In this document: piece by piece, positions 1-5,586 of the stretch
Layout: the number at the start of each line of letters is the position of its first letter
How positions within the stretch are numbered: position 1 is the first letter of the stretch
Assembly (NCBI GenBank): GCA_016209865.1
Contig: JACQVL010000032.1
Coordinates: 1 to 5,720, forward strand
From: Candidatus Latescibacterota bacterium
GTDB lineage: Bacteria; JAAXHH01; JACQVL01
Direction: 5' to 3'
Length of the DNA stretch: 5,720 bases
Notes under the pieces: model-generated
What the model saw: only the letters and a program-made list of their open reading frames with translations
What the model was told of the DNA's origin: nothing
Databases searched by the model: none
Position numbers and translations under genes: made by a program

Positions 1-222
1 GGGACGCTCGCGTTGCCCAACCATGCCGGCTGGGGCCATTGTATCATCGTCTCCCACGCGGGGGTGACGATCTGTATCCTGCCCGGCCCGCCCCACGAGG
101 TGCAGGCGCTGTTCTCCCAGTACATCGAGTCGAAATTGGCCACCTGCCCTGACTCCCCTCCCCACCGGGCAGATGGGCAGTCCCTGCACAGCCCCCCGGC
201 CCCACCGGGCAGTAGGCAGTAG
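1..222 (+). CDS. CinA/MoaB-like molybdopterin-binding domain protein, 3' end only
   Basis: The gene enters from the left edge in frame 1, so its start is not seen. The first 45 or so residues fit the end of the MoaB/Mog-type fold found in the N-terminal domain of CinA (competence/damage-inducible protein). The visible motifs are a PN-x-x-G element (residues 6-10) and the LPGPPHEVQALF segment (about 29-40), which matches the family's LPGxPxEMxxMF. The usual GTAPG after PN is replaced by GWGHC, so substrate binding may differ. No CinA amidohydrolase domain follows, so this is a single-domain relative or the remnant of one. The last 25 or so residues, after ESKLA, are rich in Pro, Ser and His. 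They are encoded by the repeat region and match nothing I recognise, so the stop at 220-222 looks fortuitous. Family assignment is reasonable; exact function is unknown. Confidence 0.65.
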   Translation, partial: GTLALPNHAGWGHCIIVSHAGVTICILPGPPHEVQALFSQYIESKLATCPDSPPHRADGQSLHSPPAPPGSRQ

Positions 223-272
223 ACGGGGGAATGGCTTCCATTGCCCACTGCCCATTGCCCACCTGCCCGGTG
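160..272. repeat. Short-repeat cluster with large imperfect palindrome
   Basis: CACCGGGCAG occurs at 163-172 and 203-212, and its reverse complement CTGCCCGGTG lies at 263-272. The two direct copies extend to 13 identical bases (160-172 and 200-212). The bottom strand of 241-263 reads as 7-bp units of the form TGGGCAR, three in a row. Related GGGCAGT units stand on the top strand at 168-181 and 208-220. The stretch 203-272 is an imperfect palindrome whose centre is a perfect AATGG-CTT-CCATT hairpin (230-242). It overlaps the end of the upstream reading frame and ends 22 bases before the HAD gene's ribosome-binding site. It has no T-run, so it is not a standard intrinsic terminator, though the RNA could fold. 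Confidence 0.75.
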
Positions 273-294
273 AGGAAAGGGGTGGCGGAGGTAG

Positions 295-300
295 AAGGAG
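295..300 (+). promoter_or_regulatory. Ribosome-binding site that fixes the HAD start
   Basis: AAGGAG sits 4 bases before the ATG at 305. The reading frame is open upstream as far as 173, but that stretch is repeat DNA and encodes no family-like sequence. This site and the HAD motif beginning at residue 4 select ATG 305. Confidence 0.85.
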
Positions 301-304
301 TCCT

Positions 305-1003
305 ATGCTGCGCGCGATTCTCTTCGATTTTGACGGCGTGATCATCGATAGCGAGAAGGTGCATTACCGGGCGTTTCGTCAGGTGCTGTTGGAAGAGGGG
401 ATCGACCTCCCGGAGGATATCTATTACGCGAAATACTTAGCGATGGATGACAAGAATTGTTTTCGGGCGGTGCTGGAAGCTGACGGCCGGCCGGTCGATC
501 GCCAGATGATCCTGACGCTCGTCGAGCGAAAATCGCGGTACTACGACCGGGCGATCAAAGATGGGCTGATCATCCTGCCGGGCGTGCCGGAGTTCATCCA
601 CGCCGCGGCCGGGCGCTACCGCCTGGCGATCGGGTCGGGCGCGCTCCGCCGGGAGATCGAGTACGCGCTCGACCGCGCCGGCCTCCGGTCGGCGTTCGAC
701 GTCATCGTCAGCTCAGAAGACATCGAGCACAGCAAGCCCGCGCCCGACTGTTACCTGACGGTGCTGGCGAGGTTGAACTCCACGCCCCCCGTGCCCGTCC
801 CCCCGCTCAGCGCGTCCGAGTGCGTGGTCATCGAAGATGCCTTCCACGGGATCACGGCGGCCAAAGCCGCCGGGATGCGCTGCGTGGGCATCACGACTTC
901 CTACCCGGCGGAACGATTGAACGGAGCGGACCTGGTCGTGTCCGGGTTAGACCGGCTTGCTATCGAGCAAGTCGAGAGGTTGTGTGAAGAGAGGTCCTCA
1001 TGA
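305..1003 (+). CDS. HAD-superfamily hydrolase, subfamily IA (beta-phosphoglucomutase/phosphatase-like)
   Basis: This is a 232-residue cytoplasmic enzyme that would remove or transfer a phosphoryl group through an aspartyl-phosphate intermediate. All four HAD motifs are visible. Motif I is FDFDGVIIDSE, with nucleophile D8 and acid/base D10. Motif II is the Ser of AIGSGA (S111). Motif III is K144 in HSKPAPD. Motif IV is the acidic pair E177-D178 in VVIEDAFHGI. Residues of about 16-85 form the helical cap of subfamily I, with H20 as in beta-phosphoglucomutase. The length is normal. A proline-rich loop (about 159-168) sits just before motif IV. Phosphatases and phosphomutases of this subfamily share these motifs, so the substrate is open; a sugar phosphate is likely. 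The stop overlaps the next gene's ATG by 4 bp (ATGA), implying translational coupling with the dehydrogenase. Confidence 0.93.
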   Translation: MLRAILFDFDGVIIDSEKVHYRAFRQVLLEEGIDLPEDIYYAKYLAMDDKNCFRAVLEADGRPVDRQMILTLVERKSRYYDRAIKDGLIILPGVPEFIHAAAGRYRLAIGSGALRREIEYALDRAGLRSAFDVIVSSEDIEHSKPAPDCYLTVLARLNSTPPVPVPPLSASECVVIEDAFHGITAAKAAGMRCVGITTSYPAERLNGADLVVSGLDRLAIEQVERLCEERSS

Positions 1004-1767
1004 GTCTCGAACGATTCCGCTTAGACGGCCGGGTGGCGCTCGTCACCGGCGGGAGCAAGGGACTGGGCAAGGCGATGGCACTCGCACTCGCCGGCGCTGG
1101 CGCGGATGTCGTCATCACGAGCAGACACCTCGATGAATCCGAGGCGGCGGCTGAGAGCATTCGGTCAGTGACCGGCCGCCGGGCGCTCGCCGTGCAGGCC
1201 GACGTGGCCGACCGGCCGCAGGTGGATGACATGGTCGCCCGCGCGCTGGCGGAGTTCGGGAAGATCGACATCCTGGTCAACAACGCCGGGATCAACATCC
1301 GGCGGCCGGTCGTCGAGCTGTCGGATGACGACTGGCACGCGGTCATCGACACCAACCTGCACGGGACGCTCTACTGCACGCGGGCCGTCGGGAAGGGCAT
1401 GGTCGCGCAACAGTACGGCCGGGTGATCAACATCGCGTCCACCTTAGGCAGCGTGGCCATCGCCCACCGCGCCGCGTACGCGTCGAGCAAGGGCGCGGTC
1501 ATCCAGTTGACGAAAGTGTTAGCGTTGGAATGGGCGCCGTCCAACATCACCGTCAACGCCCTCTGTCCGGGGCCGTTCCTGACCGAGATCAACCAGCCGA
1601 TCCTCAGCAACCCGGAGGCGTATCAGTTCTTCATCAGCAAAGTCCCCCTCGGACGGTTCGCCGACCCGGACGAGTTGGGCGGCGCCGCCATCTTCTTAGC
1701 GTCGGATGCCTCCAGCTTCGTGACCGGCACGACGCTGTACGTCGATGGAGGATGGACGGCGCAGTAA
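1000..1767 (+). CDS. SDR-family oxidoreductase, gluconate 5-dehydrogenase-like
   Basis: This 255-residue protein is a full-length classical short-chain dehydrogenase. The Rossmann dinucleotide motif is TGGSKGLG (16-23), followed by DV (68-69), NNAG (94-97) and the catalytic tetrad N119, S147, Y160 and K164 (YASSK). K20 in the glycine motif and S41-R42 after the second strand favour NADP(H). The GINIRRPVVEL segment, the PLGRFADPDELGGAAIFLAS tail and the terminal VDGGW resemble gluconate 5-dehydrogenase and 2-deoxy-D-gluconate or KduD-type enzymes, so a polyol, sugar acid or keto-sugar substrate is plausible. The same motifs occur in 3-oxoacyl-ACP reductases (FabG), so the substrate is not fixed. 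It begins inside the HAD stop (ATGA), with GAGG at 991-994 as the ribosome-binding site. A 7-bp repeat array begins 3 bases after its stop. Confidence 0.93.
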   Translation: MSLERFRLDGRVALVTGGSKGLGKAMALALAGAGADVVITSRHLDESEAAAESIRSVTGRRALAVQADVADRPQVDDMVARALAEFGKIDILVNNAGINIRRPVVELSDDDWHAVIDTNLHGTLYCTRAVGKGMVAQQYGRVINIASTLGSVAIAHRAAYASSKGAVIQLTKVLALEWAPSNITVNALCPGPFLTEINQPILSNPEAYQFFISKVPLGRFADPDELGGAAIFLASDASSFVTGTTLYVDGGWTAQ

Positions 1768-1770
1768 CAA

Positions 1771-1801
1771 CAGTGACAAGTGACCAGTGACGAGTGACGA
1801 G
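1771..1801. repeat. Heptanucleotide tandem array, NAGTGAC x4
   Basis: The units are CAGTGAC, AAGTGAC, CAGTGAC and GAGTGAC, followed by a partial GAG. Only the first base of each unit varies. The array starts 3 bases after the SDR stop codon and occupies much of the 81-bp spacer before the MetE-like gene. It resembles the short tandemly repeated (STRR) heptamers of cyanobacterial genomes. I see no clear -35/-10 promoter in the rest of the spacer. Confidence 0.85.
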
Positions 1802-1833
1802 CAAGAGAAACTCACCAACAATGTTTGCGGACC

Positions 1834-1840
1834 AAAGGAG
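1834..1840 (+). promoter_or_regulatory. Ribosome-binding site that fixes the MetE-like start
   Basis: AAAGGAG lies 8 bases before the ATG at 1849. An in-frame ATG at 1825 would add eight residues encoded across this site and has no comparable site of its own, so 1849 is preferred. The family motif TTVIGSY then begins at residue 9, as expected. Confidence 0.85.
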
Positions 1841-1848
1841 CCGATTCC

Positions 1849-2880
1849 ATGCAGTCATTGCCGTTATTGCCGACGACCGTGATCGGAAGCTACGCCACGC
1901 CGAGCTGGCTCTGGACCGCGATGGAGGAGATCAAGCACGGCCGGTACGGGACGACCGATCTCAACGAGACATACGACGACGCGGTGCGGATGGCCATCGG
2001 GGATCAAGAGCGGGCCGGGGTGGACATCATCAGCGACGGGGAGATGCGCCGGTTCTTCTTCGTCCAGAATTTCTACCGGAAGATCGAGGGGCTGGAGGAG
2101 CTCGAGCCGTTCCGGAAGACCGGGCTGTACGCGTACGACAGCGTCCCCCGGTACCGGCCGGTCGAGAAGATCACCGTCCCGCACGGCCTGGGAATCGTCG
2201 AAGAGTTCACCTTTCTGAAGGAGAACACTCAGAAGCGCATCATCGCCACCTGCCCGGGCCCGCTGACCCTGACGATCCACCTCCATCTCCGCAAAGGCGG
2301 GGCGTACGCCGACCGGCTGGAATTGGCGAACGACCTGGCCGGAGTGGTCAACGCGGAACTCAAAGCGCTCGTCGAGGCGGGCGCGGACTACGTCCAGATC
2401 GATGAACCATCCTCCGCCATCATCCCCGGCGACCTCCGCGACTGGATCGCGCTTATCAACCGGGCGATCGACGGGGTGAACGCGAAGATCGGCCTCCACA
2501 TCTGCTTCGGCAACCTGCTCAGCCGGCCGCGAGGAAAACGGACGTACCGGTGGATGTTCCCGGCCCTGCTCGACGTGAACTGCCATCGCTTCCTGTTCGA
2601 GTTCGCCAACCGGGAGTTGAGCGAGATCGAGATGTGGAAAGACGTCGGGGACGACCGGGAATTCGCCGCCGGACTGGTTGATGTGAAGTCATTCTACGTC
2701 GAGTCCCCGGAGGACGTCGCCGAGCGCATCCGAACCGCCCTGAACTCCATCCCCGCCGAGAAGCTGTACATCACCCCGGACTGCGGCTTCTTCCCCGTCC
2801 CGCGCTGGCTGGCCTTCCTGAAGCTCAAGAATATGGTGGCGGGGACGAAGATCGTGCGGAAAGAATTGGGAGTGGAATGA
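1849..2880 (+). CDS. MetE-like zinc methyltransferase (C-terminal catalytic domain only)
   Basis: This 343-residue cytoplasmic protein corresponds to the catalytic C-terminal half of cobalamin-independent methionine synthase (UROD/MetE-like barrel). Canonical MetE has about 750 residues; its N-terminal half is missing here. The N-terminal motif TTVIGSY (9-15), SDGE (62-65) and IDEP (184-187) are present. All four thiolate-activating zinc ligands can be placed: H217 and C219 (GLHICFGN), E251 (FLFEFAN) and C312 (PDCGF). The protein should therefore activate a thiol such as homocysteine for methyl transfer. The family's TGPxTxLxW segment reads CPGPLTLTIHL (135-145) and lacks the Trp, and the folate-tail contacts of the N-terminal domain are absent. 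The methyl donor may thus not be methyl-tetrahydrofolate; stand-alone core MetE proteins elsewhere use methylated corrinoids. The stop overlaps the sulfatase-like start by 4 bp. The true acceptor is uncertain. Confidence 0.92.
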   Translation: MQSLPLLPTTVIGSYATPSWLWTAMEEIKHGRYGTTDLNETYDDAVRMAIGDQERAGVDIISDGEMRRFFFVQNFYRKIEGLEELEPFRKTGLYAYDSVPRYRPVEKITVPHGLGIVEEFTFLKENTQKRIIATCPGPLTLTIHLHLRKGGAYADRLELANDLAGVVNAELKALVEAGADYVQIDEPSSAIIPGDLRDWIALINRAIDGVNAKIGLHICFGNLLSRPRGKRTYRWMFPALLDVNCHRFLFEFANRELSEIEMWKDVGDDREFAAGLVDVKSFYVESPEDVAERIRTALNSIPAEKLYITPDCGFFPVPRWLAFLKLKNMVAGTKIVRKELGVE

Positions 2881-4226
2881 ACATCCTCCTCATCGCCGTC
2901 GACACGCTCCGGGCGGATCACCTCAGCGGCTACGGCTACCCCCGGCTGACGAGCCCGCACATCGACGAGTTAGCCCGTGAGGGGACGCGGTTCACCGGGA
3001 TGATCGCGCCCCACATCCCGACGAGTCCGAGTTTCACGACGATCCTCACCGGCCACGACATCATGAGCCATCAGATCGTGTCCCAGGGCGGGGCGGTCGA
3101 CCTCGACCCGGCCGTGCACACCCTGGCCGAACTCCTCCAGCGCTCAGGCTACTTCACCGCCGCAGCGGACAACCTGAAGCGCTGGTTCGTCCGCGGGTTC
3201 GACGTGTACGAGAGCTACGCGTGGGACCGCGACCCGGCCACACCCTGGCGCAAGGCTGAAGCGGTGAACCGCGCCGCCCTCGACGCGCTCAACCGGTGCG
3301 CCAGCCAGGAGAAACCGTTCTTCCTGTTCGTCCATTACTGGGATCCGCACACGCCGTTCCTCCCGCCGCCGCCGTTCGACCGGATGTTCTACGAAGGGAA
3401 CGAGCGCGACCCGGCCAACGACAGCATGGGGCCAGTCTTCGCGTTCGAACCGTTCACGCAGTACTTCCAGAGCTGGATGGGTGGGGTGACCGACATCCGC
3501 TTCCCCATCGCGCAGTACGACGCGGCCATCGCATACGCCGATGCCTGTCTCGCCCATCTGCTGACCCGGTACAGGGAGTTGGGACTGGAAGGCGAGACGC
3601 TCGTCATCCTCCTGGCTGACCACGGGGAGACGATGGACGAGCACGCCGGGTACTTTGACCATCATGGCCTGTACGACCACAACCTCCGCATCCCGCTCAT
3701 CCTGACATGCCCCGGCACGGTCCCGGCCGGCCGTGCGGTCGATGGGATGGTCTGCACGATGGACATCGCCCCGACGGTCCTGGATTTCATCGGCCATGCC
3801 GACGTTGTCCGCGAGGAACGGATGACCGGGCAGAGCGTCCTCCCCCTCCTCACGAACGGATCGCACGATGGCCTCTACGACGCGCTCTTCCTGACGGAAT
3901 GCACCTGGATGCGCAAGCGCGGCGTCCGGACGCATCGGTGGAAGCTGATCGAGGCGATGGAGACCGATTTCCACGGCTTCCCGCCGGTCGAGCTGTACGA
4001 CCTCCATGAAGACCCCCGTGAGCAGACGAACAGCGCAGCGGAATATCCCGACGTGGTGAGCAACTTGCACGCGCGACTGATCGACTGGACGGAGCGCCGA
4101 CTGGCGGAGACGGGCAAGCCCAACCCGATCGTCGAGCAGCGGGTGAGCCTCACACGGCTTGGCCCGCTGACGGCGACCGTGCCGGACAATCAACGGTACG
4201 ACCCGGGCGTGAAGACTGGGAACTAA
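2877..4226 (+). CDS. Sulfatase-fold (alkaline phosphatase superfamily) hydrolase with Thr nucleophile
   Basis: This 449-residue protein has the sulfatase N-terminal domain. It starts directly on the first strand (MNILLIAVDTLRADH), with D9 as a metal ligand and no signal peptide, so it should be cytoplasmic. Further active-site elements are H153 and H158 in HYWDPH, D248-H249 in LADHGE, the HHGLYDHNLRIPLIL stretch (262-276) and K356 in THRWKLI. The ELYDLHEDPREQTN segment is the usual sulfatase C-terminal signature. The nucleophile motif, normally C/S-x-P-x-R, reads TSPSF (49-53), so T49 replaces the formylglycine precursor and F53 replaces the Arg. The GKWHLG motif is also missing; the stretch after GYFTAA reads DNLKRWF (98-104). 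Thr is the nucleophile in phosphodiesterases and phosphoethanolamine transferases of this superfamily, so a phospho- or phosphonoester substrate is more likely than a sulfate ester. Translation is coupled to the MetE-like gene (ATGA, with GGGAG at 2868-2872). Confidence 0.93.
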   Translation: MNILLIAVDTLRADHLSGYGYPRLTSPHIDELAREGTRFTGMIAPHIPTSPSFTTILTGHDIMSHQIVSQGGAVDLDPAVHTLAELLQRSGYFTAAADNLKRWFVRGFDVYESYAWDRDPATPWRKAEAVNRAALDALNRCASQEKPFFLFVHYWDPHTPFLPPPPFDRMFYEGNERDPANDSMGPVFAFEPFTQYFQSWMGGVTDIRFPIAQYDAAIAYADACLAHLLTRYRELGLEGETLVILLADHGETMDEHAGYFDHHGLYDHNLRIPLILTCPGTVPAGRAVDGMVCTMDIAPTVLDFIGHADVVREERMTGQSVLPLLTNGSHDGLYDALFLTECTWMRKRGVRTHRWKLIEAMETDFHGFPPVELYDLHEDPREQTNSAAEYPDVVSNLHARLIDWTERRLAETGKPNPIVEQRVSLTRLGPLTATVPDNQRYDPGVKTGN

Positions 4227-4239
4227 AAACCCCTCTAAC

Positions 4240-4246
4240 TAAGGAG
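4240..4246 (+). promoter_or_regulatory. Strong ribosome-binding site for the TPR-redoxin gene
   Basis: TAAGGAG, closely matching the anti-Shine-Dalgarno consensus, sits 7 bases before the ATG at 4254 in a 27-bp spacer. The spacer is too short for an obvious promoter, so read-through from the upstream gene with independent translation initiation is likely. Confidence 0.85.
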
Positions 4247-4253
4247 CCCCACT

Positions 4254-5567
4254 ATGCGTCCACTCAAACGTACCATCTCCATCCTCGCCAGCCTCGCCTT
4301 CGCACTCCTGGCGGGAACGGGGACGACCGTGTCCCTCGCACAACCCCCGTCCCCACCGGCCCAGATGGAGGACAACCCTCAGGCTCAGATGAAGGCGTTG
4401 CAGGATGCGATCAACGTGCCGGGGCCGCAAGAGCGCGTCACGCAACTGGAACAATTCCTGGCGAAGTACCCGGACACCCCGTTCAAGGCCAATGCGTACT
4501 GGATCCTGTTCAAGAGCTACGGAGAATTCTCTCAGGATCATGAGAAGCTGTGGGCGCTCGGGCAGAAGACGATCGAGGCGGGGAGACTGCAGGCGGAGAC
4601 GATGCTCCCTCCGTTCCAACGGAATCCCGCCCTCGCCGAGATGTACAACGGCATCGCGTACGGATTGGCCGACTACGGCATCCATCTGGACGAAGCGCTC
4701 GACTACGCTCAGCAAGCCCGCTCCCTGATCGAGCAGGCCGTCCCGATGCGTCCTCCGATGATGCCCAATGAGCAATGGCTGGAAGAGATGAGCCTCATGC
4801 GCGGTCAGATTCTTGACACTATCGGCTGGGTCCAGTTCAAACGAAACGTCCTGCCGGATGCTGAGAAAGCCATCGCCGAGGCGGTCGTCCTGCTCCCCGA
4901 CAACGGGACGCTGCGCTACCATCTCGGCCGGGTGTACGCCGCGGAAGGGCAGGCGGAGAAAGCGATCGGCGCGCATCTCGACGCCGTGACGGTGACGCAG
5001 CCGGATTCGTCGTCACAGGCCGAGTTGGAGAAGTTGTACAAGACCAGGTACGGCGCGGCATCCCGATCGAAGCTCACCGCTGACCTTGCCGCCGCGCGCG
5101 CGCGCGCCCAGGCCGCACAAAAGGTGAAGCTCCTGGCGGAACGGCTGAACACCCCCGCGCCCGATTTCGAGGTGGAAACCCTCACCGGAGAGAAAGTCAA
5201 GCTATCCAGCTTAAAGGGTAAGGTGGTCGTCGTCAACTTCTGGGCGACCTGGTGTGCCCCCTGCCGGGAAGAAATGCCCAAGCTCCAGCAGACGTACGAG
5301 GCGTATCGCGGGAAGGACGTCGCGTTCCTCGTCGCCAGTGTCGATCGGGAGCGGGAGAACGTGAAGCCGTATATCGACGAGAACCGGTACACGTTCCCGG
5401 TCTACTACGCCGGGCCTTCCGCCGAACTCTACCAGGTCGACTTCATCCCCACGACGTTCATCATCGACAAGCAGGGCATGATTCAGTTCAAACACACCAG
5501 CTACCGACCCGATATCCGCGACGTCCTGGGCTGGCAGATCGACGCGCTCTTGACCGGTGGTCGGTGA
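4254..5567 (+). CDS. Exported TPR protein with C-terminal TlpA/ResA-like thioredoxin domain
   Basis: This 437-residue protein carries a Sec-type signal peptide: basic MRPLKR, a hydrophobic stretch at 8-21, and likely cleavage after A29 (SLA|Q). There is no lipobox Cys. Residues of about 40-270 are helical and contain TPR-like repeats, clearest at about 185-250 (AEKAIAEAVVLLPDNGTLRYHLGRVY pattern, given here as 185-250 with the repeat pair AEKAIAEA and AEKAIGAH). A charged Ala/Arg helix follows. The thioredoxin-fold domain begins near 300 with APDFEVETLTG. It has the redox motif WCAPC (C334 and C337), the cis-Pro of FIPTTF (P399) and a C-terminal helix, matching the redoxin/AhpC-TSA family. 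It should act outside the cytoplasm as a thiol-disulfide reductase, with the TPR part binding a partner. TlpA/ResA relatives serve cytochrome c maturation or general thiol repair. No partner gene is in view. Its last codons and stop lie within a short repeat array. Confidence 0.94.
   Translation: MRPLKRTISILASLAFALLAGTGTTVSLAQPPSPPAQMEDNPQAQMKALQDAINVPGPQERVTQLEQFLAKYPDTPFKANAYWILFKSYGEFSQDHEKLWALGQKTIEAGRLQAETMLPPFQRNPALAEMYNGIAYGLADYGIHLDEALDYAQQARSLIEQAVPMRPPMMPNEQWLEEMSLMRGQILDTIGWVQFKRNVLPDAEKAIAEAVVLLPDNGTLRYHLGRVYAAEGQAEKAIGAHLDAVTVTQPDSSSQAELEKLYKTRYGAASRSKLTADLAAARARAQAAQKVKLLAERLNTPAPDFEVETLTGEKVKLSSLKGKVVVVNFWATWCAPCREEMPKLQQTYEAYRGKDVAFLVASVDRERENVKPYIDENRYTFPVYYAGPSAELYQVDFIPTTFIIDKQGMIQFKHTSYRPDIRDVLGWQIDALLTGGR
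5093..5107. repeat. Alternating CG tract inside the TPR-redoxin gene
   Basis: This is a 15-base run of alternating C and G that encodes part of the Ala/Arg-rich linker helix before the thioredoxin domain. Such tracts can adopt Z-form DNA and are prone to slippage, and the reading frame stays open through this one. Confidence 0.8.
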
Positions 5568-5586
5568 TCGGTAAAAATCAGTAAAA
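5555..5586. repeat. Short tandem repeats across the TPR-redoxin stop codon
   Basis: Two 7-bp units, CGGTGGT (5555-5561) and CGGTGAT (5562-5568), are followed by two 10-bp units, ATCGGTAAAA (5567-5576) and ATCAGTAAAA (5577-5586), which differ at one base. The TGA stop (5565-5567) lies inside the second heptamer, so the last codons of the gene are repeat DNA. An 11-base copy, ATCGGTAAAAA, recurs at 5709-5719. Confidence 0.75.

Noticed and set aside
230-242. The AATGG-CTT-CCATT hairpin as a stand-alone terminator
   Set aside because: The stem is only 5 bp and no T-run follows; it is better seen as the centre of the larger palindrome.
173-304. An N-terminal extension of 44 residues for the HAD protein
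   Set aside because: The extension is repeat-derived, matches no HAD family sequence, and a good ribosome-binding site precedes ATG 305.
1771-1801. The 7-bp array as a CRISPR array or a set of iteron-type operators
   Set aside because: There are no spacers between units, so it is not CRISPR. No regulator gene or replication gene is nearby to support operators or iterons.
1825-1848. An earlier in-frame ATG for the MetE-like gene
   Set aside because: It would place the AAAGGAG site inside the coding region, and the family motif begins properly from the ATG at 1849.
1794-2405. A 203-residue + strand frame overlapping the MetE-like gene
   Set aside because: It is an out-of-frame shadow rich in Arg and Gly with no motif.
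1864-2586. A 240-residue open frame on the minus strand opposite the MetE-like gene
   Set aside because: Composition is rich in Arg, Val, Asp and Pro as in antisense shadows, there are no motifs, and the + strand gene is certain.
3144-4193. A 349-residue open frame on the minus strand opposite the sulfatase-like gene
   Set aside because: It is antisense to a gene with clear family motifs, has no recognisable domain, and long antisense frames are expected in GC-rich coding DNA.
4239-4976. A 245-residue open frame on the minus strand opposite the TPR-redoxin gene
   Set aside because: It has no domain signature and lies over a signal peptide and TPR region that read convincingly on the + strand.
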